From NCBI GenBank assembly GCA_947469485.1, contig CANIPU010000018.1, positions 1 through 59,746 of the forward strand: a stretch of DNA of 59,746 nucleotides. The letters run 5' to 3'. Of this stretch, positions 54,089 to 59,746 are shown piece by piece. Below the pieces are notes generated by a model. It made no database searches. It saw only the letters and a list, made by a program, of their open reading frames with translations, and was not told the origin of the DNA. The position numbers and the translations under genes are program-made. Every line of letters starts with the position of its first letter. Positions within the stretch are counted from its first letter, which is position 1. This DNA comes from Chitinophagaceae bacterium (GTDB lineage Bacteria > Bacteroidota > Bacteroidia > Chitinophagales > UBA10324).

Positions 54089-54094
54089 CCCAAA

Positions 54095-54247
54095 ATGAAA
54101 GCTCTGAAAAACATCCCAATTAAAAAATTCGTTAATCTATTGCTGTTTATATTAACAAGCAGTATACTTTTTTATTCTTGTGCAACTACTAAGAAAGATT
54201 GCAAAGGGCATACAAAACACAGACTGGAAAACGGAGTATGGTTTTAA
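54095..54247 (+). CDS. 50-aa mini-lipoprotein
   Basis: Runs from ATG 54095 to TAA 54245-54247. The product starts MKALKNIPIKKFVNLLLFIL and has a signal peptide ending in the lipobox LFYSC, cysteine 29. The mature part is only 22 residues: CATTKKDCKGHTKHRLENG and VWF, with a second cysteine and many basic residues. Tiny basic lipoproteins of this kind are known in Bacteroidota but uncharacterised. It ends three bases before the convergent glycosyltransferase stop. Confidence 0.6.
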   Translation: MKALKNIPIKKFVNLLLFILTSSILFYSCATTKKDCKGHTKHRLENGVWF

Positions 54248-54250
54248 GTT

Positions 54251-56083
54251 TTACAATTCATTCAGTTTAAGTGATTGAATATTGTCATTAAGGCTAAAAA
54301 CATATATTTTCCTAAAACCAAAATATTTTAGAATTAATTTATTTCTATGAATTTTCTCAAAACGAGAATTTAAAATATAAATCCTTACTGATTCAATTTC
54401 AGAAACAAATACATAATTTGATAAAATAAAAGAATTCAATTCTGGAAAATTTTCATGACCTTGAGTTTTCCTATCACTGTACATGAAAGCATCAGGTCCA
54501 ATAACATCTAAAAAAACTATTGGCTTTTTTTTTGAAATATCAGAAATATACTTATCAAGATATTGGTTATTTATCTTGTTAGTATCTCTAATTTCAAACC
54601 ATGTGCAAATTTGCTTTATGCCTGGCAGTAATCCAGTTTCAACATGATATTGCATTCCCCACCCCCATACTGTCATTGTTTCATTTGTTCTAACATATTT
54701 CAAAACTTCTTGCGAAACTTTACTAAGTTTATAATTCTCGCGTTTAACAACGAAATCGATGCCTTGGTTTCCACGAAAACAAATTACAATAAGTGGAATA
54801 ATTACAAAAAAACTACAATACATAATTTTTTTATTCGAATATTTTAAAAAAATTATAGGTAATACTATACCAGGTAATTGGCACAAAAAAACTACTACTG
54901 GAACAATAGCTATAACTTGGTAATTTGGCATCCAATAATTTGGCAAAGCCACAGAAAATAAACTTGAGATGAAAATAAAAAAAAGAAAGAGAATCCTTCT
55001 CTTATCGATTGCAGCAATTTTAATTTTTTCCTTTAGAAAAACAATAAAGCAAAAAATATTCAATATTATATACGATAGTATAATAGCCCATAAATCCGGA
55101 GAGTTTTTTGCCATAGAATAAATCCAACTAAATTGTGTTGAAACACCAATTGGTTGAGCGTTAATATATTTAATAGAATAAATTATATCATCAAGCCAAA
55201 ATTCAGAAAATATATCATTGTAAAATAAAAAAAACACACAAAACAAAGTTGGGAATATCCCGCCCAAAAATAACATAATGCAAGAATGGATCTTTTCTTT
55301 CAAATTCTGTTTTTGATAAAAAAGAATTTCAATCAATGCACAAACCGCAACTACTAAGCCAATTGGAACGGCTTGTTTTTTAGCATAAGGCAATAACCCT
55401 AATAAAAAACCTAAAATAAAAATCAGAATTTTTTTTCTTTCTTGAATTTTCAATAACAACCATAAACTAATTGAAAGAAACGCCATAGGCAAACATTCAC
55501 TTCCAAAAGCAATTAAAGCACTTGATTTTATATAAGCGAATAATAAAACAAATGGAATTATTAGTAAAAAAGCAATTTCTTTTTTAAATGTATACTTTAA
55601 TGTAAAGTAGAAAAATATAATACATGGAACAATACAAAAGAAAAAATTAAACAGCCTTATTGAAGAAAAGTTTAGTTCTCCAATTATGTAATACATTATT
55701 GAAATTCCAATATAGGTTAATGGACCACCGCTACCACCTGATACATCCTTCCAGGGAATTGCACCATTCAAAAAAGCTGCTGCTTCAGCTATCCAGCCAT
55801 TTTCATCTAAGTTTTGAGCTTTTAATACTAAATTTGGAATTGTTAATAATATAATTCCAATTAAACAAAATAACAAAAGGAAAATTGGTGAAAAAAACAA
55901 GTTGCTTTTTTTTAATATTTTTTCTTTTTTAATATTAAGATATGAAAAATAAAACAATAAAACTAAAAATAAAAGACAAAGAATTTTCCAGAATATATAA
56001 AATACATATGGATTAATATTAATTAAATCATAAATTAAGTTTACAATTGATCCTGGATAATTGATATAAGGAAATTCTTGCAT
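54251..56083 (-). CDS. GT-C type membrane glycosyltransferase (PMT/ArnT-like)
   Basis: A 610-aa polytopic protein with about 12 hydrophobic spans and a soluble C-terminal domain (about residues 470-610). The first large extracytoplasmic loop has NLDENGWIAEAAAFLNGAIP and WKDVSGGSGGPLTYIG; the acidic residue after the first spans is the expected catalytic site of lipid-linked sugar GT-C enzymes. It probably transfers a sugar from a polyprenyl phosphate to a glycan or protein outside the inner membrane; donor and acceptor are unknown. The gene is very AT-rich. A decayed GT2 gene of the type that makes such donors lies directly upstream on the same strand. Confidence 0.78.
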   Translation of the reverse strand: MQEFPYINYPGSIVNLIYDLININPYVFYIFWKILCLLFLVLLFYFSYLNIKKEKILKKSNLFFSPIFLLLFCLIGIILLTIPNLVLKAQNLDENGWIAEAAAFLNGAIPWKDVSGGSGGPLTYIGISIMYYIIGELNFSSIRLFNFFFCIVPCIIFFYFTLKYTFKKEIAFLLIIPFVLLFAYIKSSALIAFGSECLPMAFLSISLWLLLKIQERKKILIFILGFLLGLLPYAKKQAVPIGLVVAVCALIEILFYQKQNLKEKIHSCIMLFLGGIFPTLFCVFFLFYNDIFSEFWLDDIIYSIKYINAQPIGVSTQFSWIYSMAKNSPDLWAIILSYIILNIFCFIVFLKEKIKIAAIDKRRILFLFFIFISSLFSVALPNYWMPNYQVIAIVPVVVFLCQLPGIVLPIIFLKYSNKKIMYCSFFVIIPLIVICFRGNQGIDFVVKRENYKLSKVSQEVLKYVRTNETMTVWGWGMQYHVETGLLPGIKQICTWFEIRDTNKINNQYLDKYISDISKKKPIVFLDVIGPDAFMYSDRKTQGHENFPELNSFILSNYVFVSEIESVRIYILNSRFEKIHRNKLILKYFGFRKIYVFSLNDNIQSLKLNEL

Positions 56084-56173
56084 TTAACAAAAGTAATTTT
56101 AAAAACACTTTGAAAGTAAATAAACACAATAAATAAAATAATAATTATATAATCAAAAATTAACCCTTTCTTT

Positions 56174-56624
56174 TTATATTACAAGAGGTCGCTTCAAAAC
56201 CTATGTATGAATTAATCCGATATATTCTTTAATAATTCCAATGAAAAATAATTGAATTGATAATAAAAAGATTACACCCATAACCAATGGCGCATTTCCC
56301 ACACTGAACCAATCCCAATATACACATTTCTAATTCAGATAAACAATGGCAACTATGAAACTGAGTATATACATTACAAGCCCGATCCCGACAAAGTAGC
56401 AATCCGAAGGGGAATTTTAGATTGATTGGCTATTCCAAGCATAGCAATATCGTAAACTGTTTAAAATTTATATATAGTGCTTCCGCGTCTCCTTGAAGGT
56501 TGGATATACAGCATCCGGAAAATTTCAAAACCTATTTCGTAAATCAATCCGCGTAAAAGGAATACAAGTTTTTTTATTAATAATATCAAGAATTAAATTT
56601 ATGATACAATCCAAAATCAGCATG
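56174..56624 (-). pseudogene. Decayed GT2 (polyprenyl-phosphate sugar transferase, GtrB/DPM-type) C-terminal half
   Basis: Reverse-strand translation in mixed frames gives consecutive family pieces: HADFGLYHK (from 56624), then FLLRGLIYEIGFEIFRMLYI, QPSRRRGSTIYKF, TVYDIAMLGIANQSKIPLRI, ATLSGSGL, MYILSFIVAIVYLN, VYWDWFSVGNAPLVMGVIF, LLSIQLFFIGIIKEYIGLIH and VLKRPLVI. These match the C-terminal, membrane-anchored half of GT2 enzymes in the right order. At least two frameshifts (after HK and after GSGL) and three in-frame stops (after YKF, YLN and IHT) break it. The N-terminal catalytic half was not found, so it is truncated too. It lies 91 bp upstream of the intact GT-C gene. Confidence 0.78.
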
Positions 56625-56757
56625 GTTTCTTCACATTCCTTTCTGGTTTCTAAAGGCAGTCTTGATTATATTTTTCCAATCACAATAGAAAATTTTTTAA
56701 CAAATTTCGAATTTTATAAAAAGAACAAAACGACTATCTATTAAAATAATGTTTTAA

Positions 56758-57732
56758 TTAGCTTTCTCTTACCAAAAGTGATTTAGCGAAATTTCGTATT
56801 TCTGTTTTGCCAATTTCCGGAATATCAATTTCATCTAATGTTAACATTGCTTCTTCGTAATACCTTAGAATTTCATTTTCAGCAATATCTCTGATATTTA
56901 ATTCATAATATATATCCATAATTGCTTTAACTTTTTCCTTCGGTTCAAACTCTTTTTTATCCATCCAAAATTTAAGAACTTTTAATTGTTCTTCTGTAGC
57001 CTTTTCCAAAGTTTCAATTAGCAGCATTGTTTTTTTATTTTGAATGATATCACCTCCTGGCTGTTTACCGAATTTTTTTTCATCACCAAATGAATCTAAA
57101 ACATCATCCTGCAATTGAAATGCAATTCCGAGTTTTCTTCCAACTTCACAAATCCTATTTGTATCGTCTTCATTTGCACCTCCCATTATTGCACCCATTT
57201 TCAGCGCACATCCTAGCAACACAGCAGTTTTAAGTTCGATCATTTTTAAATAATCATTTACGCTTACACGATTATCATTTTCAAAATTCATATCAAATTG
57301 CTGCCCCTCACAAACCTCAATTGCTGTTTTATTAAATAATCGAATTAATTGCTCAGCTTTTTCTTTTGAATTTTCCAGTAAATACTCATAAGCATATACG
57401 AGCATTACATCACCTGAAAGAATAGCTGTATTATTATTAAACTTCTCATGAACAGTTGGCTTACCTCTTCTTAAAGGCGCTTTATCCATAATATCATCAT
57501 GAATCAATGAAAAATTATGAAACAACTCAATGGCCATAGCCTGTGGTAAAGCCTGTTCAGCATCGTGAGAAAACATTTCACACCCCAACAAAACCATTGT
57601 TGGGCGCATTCGCTTTCCACCGAGAGAAAGAATATATTGAAAAGGAATATAAAGTTCTTCAGGTTGATTTCTGAATGATTGTTTGTTTAAATATCGATTG
57701 AATACTTCCTGTAATTCAGCAATTGATTTCAT
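56758..57732 (-). CDS. Polyprenyl (isoprenyl) diphosphate synthase
   Basis: Chain-elongating trans-prenyltransferase using IPP. The 324-aa protein has GGKRMRPTMVLLG, the first aspartate-rich motif DDIMD at 79-83 followed by RRGKPTVHEKF, and the second motif in FQLQDDVLDSFGD. Length and motifs fit a geranyl-geranyl/farnesyl-type or longer-chain synthase; product length cannot be read with confidence. It uses the IPP/DMAPP made by IspH, encoded about 26 kb away. Confidence 0.93.
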   Translation of the reverse strand: MKSIAELQEVFNRYLNKQSFRNQPEELYIPFQYILSLGGKRMRPTMVLLGCEMFSHDAEQALPQAMAIELFHNFSLIHDDIMDKAPLRRGKPTVHEKFNNNTAILSGDVMLVYAYEYLLENSKEKAEQLIRLFNKTAIEVCEGQQFDMNFENDNRVSVNDYLKMIELKTAVLLGCALKMGAIMGGANEDDTNRICEVGRKLGIAFQLQDDVLDSFGDEKKFGKQPGGDIIQNKKTMLLIETLEKATEEQLKVLKFWMDKKEFEPKEKVKAIMDIYYELNIRDIAENEILRYYEEAMLTLDEIDIPEIGKTEIRNFAKSLLVRES

Positions 57733-57799
57733 TGGTGTAAATATCTTAAAGTAATATCAGAATTTGCAAAATCACTTTATTCCAATTCTAAATTAATAA

Positions 57800-58378
57800 T
57801 TATTCCTCTAATGCTTTTTCAATATTCTTATCTGGCACTAACCATAAAATTGCAACCAAAACAAAAAGGGCTTCAGAAATATATGGATGAATAAAAGCTG
57901 CAAAAATTGAAACCAAATAAAGCACAGTAGAAATAAGTCCCTTTCTCGTTGCTTTATTCATTGCCTCTTTCATTTTTTCCTGAAAGTGATGATGCCGAAC
58001 AATAATCTGTTGCAGAATAAAATAAGCTAATCCACTTATAAAAAGCAAGGAGCCAAAAACAGCGACGGAGATTTTATCGAAATGATTTTCTTCAATCCAT
58101 CGAGTAGCAAAAGGAATCAACGATAACCAAAAAAGTAAATGCATGTTTGCCCATATAATTTTACTATTTACTTTTTTTACAGTATGTAATAAATGATGAT
58201 GATTTCCCCAGTAAATACCTATAAAAACAAAACTCAATGCATAACTGCCAAGCGCTGGTAAAACCGCCTTCATTTCTTCCCATTCTGTTGACTCAGGCGT
58301 TTTCAACTCCAACACCATGATAGTTATTATTATAGCCAGAACACCATCACTGAAAGCTTCAAGTCTTGTTTTATTCAT
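57800..58378 (-). CDS. TMEM175 family potassium channel-like protein
   Basis: A 192-aa membrane protein with about six spans and the signature RLEAFSDGVLAIIITIMVLE, whose FSDG motif lines the pore of TMEM175 (DUF1211) channels. GIYWGNHHHLLHTV follows after TM3. It is the shorter of two family members placed divergently here (the other begins at 58488). Confidence 0.87.
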   Translation of the reverse strand: MNKTRLEAFSDGVLAIIITIMVLELKTPESTEWEEMKAVLPALGSYALSFVFIGIYWGNHHHLLHTVKKVNSKIIWANMHLLFWLSLIPFATRWIEENHFDKISVAVFGSLLFISGLAYFILQQIIVRHHHFQEKMKEAMNKATRKGLISTVLYLVSIFAAFIHPYISEALFVLVAILWLVPDKNIEKALEE

Positions 58379-58487
58379 CAGTAAAATTTTTACACTTCAA
58401 ATGAAAAGTAAAAAACAAGAACATTACAATGTTTACTTTTATTTATTATTGATTAATAATTATTTTGTCGAAATAAATTAATTAAGA

Positions 58488-59162
58488 ATGAGTGAACAAA
58501 ACGAAAATATTTCGCGTGAGGAGGTTAAAAAAGAATTTCAACTTGAGCGGATGATTCTTTTCAGCGATGCGGTGTTTGCCATTGTCATTACTCTTATGGC
58601 AATTGAAATAAGAATGCCTGAGCAAAGCGAGGGAACAGAAGGAATCGCGTCATCATCACTTTTCAGTCACTTATTTCCTGTTATACTAGCCTATGCTTGC
58701 AGTTTTTTCTTTATTGGACTAATATGGTATGAGCATTTAAAATCATTTAGTGTTTTAAAAGATTATGATGCGGGCTTAGTGATTCGGAATTTAATTTTAT
58801 TATTTTTTATCGGGTTATTTCCTTTTTGTGCGACTGTTGTTTCTACCGGAAAAGGAGCTGTAATTCCTATGATTGTTTATTTAGGAATAATTATGGTTTG
58901 CATGGCTGCACAATATATTTTGCAACATTATATATTAATTAAACGACCTCAGCTCAGAAACAATACAGATATTCAAAAACATCTTGAAGAGCTTGAGAAA
59001 AAAAGAATAGGCTTAATTTCATTTGCTATAATCATTGTGCTTGTAATCATTTCATTATTCTTTATTAAGGACGAATCAATGAAATCAATAGTGATGCTTT
59101 GGATGTTGCTTTTTACACCCTTAATGAAAATTCTGAAGAGAAAAAAAACATTGACAATTTGA
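58488..59162 (+). CDS. TMEM175 family potassium channel-like protein, divergent paralogue
   Basis: A 224-aa protein with about six spans. It has the variant pore motif ERMILFSDAVFAIVITLMAI (Ala in place of Gly) and GLIWYEHLKSFSVLKDYD after TM3. It keeps a 22-residue soluble N-terminus and a basic KRKKTLTI end. Sequence is clearly different from the neighbour on the other strand (58378 to 58488 is the shared promoter gap), so the pair is an old duplication. TMEM175 channels work as dimers, so the two could pair (inference). Confidence 0.87.
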   Translation: MSEQNENISREEVKKEFQLERMILFSDAVFAIVITLMAIEIRMPEQSEGTEGIASSSLFSHLFPVILAYACSFFFIGLIWYEHLKSFSVLKDYDAGLVIRNLILLFFIGLFPFCATVVSTGKGAVIPMIVYLGIIMVCMAAQYILQHYILIKRPQLRNNTDIQKHLEELEKKRIGLISFAIIIVLVIISLFFIKDESMKSIVMLWMLLFTPLMKILKRKKTLTI

Positions 59163-59281
59163 AGGTCATTCATTCATTTTAGTTGATTTTTTTTCTATCG
59201 GAAAAACAACCTGAGCTTTTTAAAGTCGATTGAAATAATTTTAGCGTCCATTAAACCTTTAGAATTTAATTAAGTCAGATA

Positions 59282-59303
59282 GAAGTTTTTAGTAAAAAAC
59301 TTC
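59282..59303 (+). terminator. Terminator-like hairpin between the TMEM175 and YHYH genes
   Basis: GAAGTTTTT (59282-59290) and AAAAACTTC (59295-59303) pair over nine positions around AGTA, followed by GTCTTTTT. The T-run begins three bases after the stem, so it is a fair but not ideal terminator. Confidence 0.55.
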
Positions 59304-59348
59304 GTCTTTTTAAAATCATCAAATTAATTCACCAACAATAATTCCCCA

Positions 59349-59746
59349 ATGAAAAAACAATTTTTCACGCTTTTAATCATTGCAACTACCCAAATGGTAC
59401 TTGCACAAACAAATCCTGCAATCAGTTCATGGATTCAAAACACTACCGGAATAAAAGGTCAACATTATGTGAGTGGCAATTCAACTGTTATTCAGGATAA
59501 TGATTCCGCAAATGTGAAAACTGTATTGTATTCATCAAGCTGGGTTTATGTAAGAGCGAATGGAATACCCGCATATCCAACCGGTCCTTTCTTTGGAAAT
59601 CCGTCATTAGCTATATCACAAAATGCGATATTTAAAATGCCATTGAATCCAGAGCAAAATATCGGTAACTTAACCGTAACCACAGGGGGAAACATTGGAT
59701 TGTTTATTAATGGTGTGGCCTTGTTTGATTATAGAGATGGTGTAGC
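59349..59746 (+). CDS. Exported YHYH-type protein (partial, runs off the window)
   Basis: The first 132 codons of a larger gene. It begins with a signal peptide, MKKQFFTLLIIATTQMVLAQ, cleaved near LAQ. The mature N-terminus has VYVRANGIPAYPTGPFFGN and ends at the window edge with NGVALFDYRDGVA, the usual first half of YHYH-domain proteins (the YHYH motif itself would lie further on). The function of the family is unknown; members are exported. Confidence 0.75.
   Translation, partial: MKKQFFTLLIIATTQMVLAQTNPAISSWIQNTTGIKGQHYVSGNSTVIQDNDSANVKTVLYSSSWVYVRANGIPAYPTGPFFGNPSLAISQNAIFKMPLNPEQNIGNLTVTTGGNIGLFINGVALFDYRDGV

Noticed and set aside
56493-56744. 83-codon forward frame
   Set aside because: It is the antisense shadow of the decayed GT2 gene, which is recognisable on the reverse strand.
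1-59746. CRISPR arrays, tRNA or rRNA genes, insertion sequences
   Set aside because: No regularly spaced identical repeats, no T-loop/acceptor pattern of a tRNA, no rRNA sequence and no transposase-like protein were seen on reading both strands. A covariance-model scan would be more sensitive.

Overview
The window looks like a chromosomal segment of a free-living member of the Bacteroidota. The DNA is AT-rich. Two secreted proteins carry type IX secretion (T9SS) C-terminal signals: a type A sorting domain on the M4 protease and a gliding-motility type B domain on the 739-aa protein. Several genes have the TAnnTTTG -7 box typical of the phylum, and gene order such as DUF3822-rsmD-coaD, miaB-sigma54 activator-lptE-secG and SAM hydrolase/phoH is characteristic. 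No rRNA, tRNA, CRISPR array or insertion sequence was seen. I cannot name a genus.

Layout. 0-4 kb: end of a secreted protein, acyl-CoA carboxylase beta subunit, small membrane protein plus thioredoxin, a SOUL-family protein. 4-10.2 kb is the accessory part: a GC-richer FN3-like protein, a lone LytTR DNA-binding protein, a 63-bp tandem repeat, a gene-free stretch with three intrinsic terminators and a candidate structured RNA, a single-chain restriction-modification enzyme, a DUF4242 protein and a palindromic repeat cluster. 10-14.7 kb: two amino-acid permeases and three unknown small exported or membrane proteins. 14.7-25.8 kb: FKBP lipoprotein, YtxH/holin-like envelope cluster, AI-2E-type permease, UbiX, DUF3822-rsmD-coaD, aroC, hutI, RNase R and TerC. 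25.9-36.1 kb: a large M4 metalloprotease, cmk-ispH, two tandem sugar-nucleotide epimerases and a gliding-type adhesin-like protein. 36.1-52.7 kb is mainly housekeeping: an aroA/aroB operon, SAM hydrolase, phoH, a tight uppP-truB-ribF-rlmH-rhomboid-ltaE run, a FemAB-like protein, and miaB-sigma54 activator-lptE-acidic protein-secG. 52.7-59.7 kb: unknown proteins, a mini-lipoprotein, a GT-C membrane glycosyltransferase with a decayed GT2 partner, a polyprenyl synthase, two divergent TMEM175 channels and a partial YHYH protein.

How it fits together. Many genes serve the envelope and isoprenoid pathways: IspH makes C5 units, the polyprenyl synthase makes chains, UppP recycles the C55 carrier, LptE and SecG serve outer-membrane biogenesis and export, and the two T9SS cargo proteins are surface products. 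aroA, aroB and aroC give three shikimate steps in two places. The most unusual stretch is 4.8-9.7 kb, where a LytTR regulator, helically phased repeats, tandem terminators, a structured-RNA candidate and a defence enzyme lie side by side. The second is the ruined GT2 next to an intact GT-C gene. Neither is shown to be a new system; both are the parts I would examine first.
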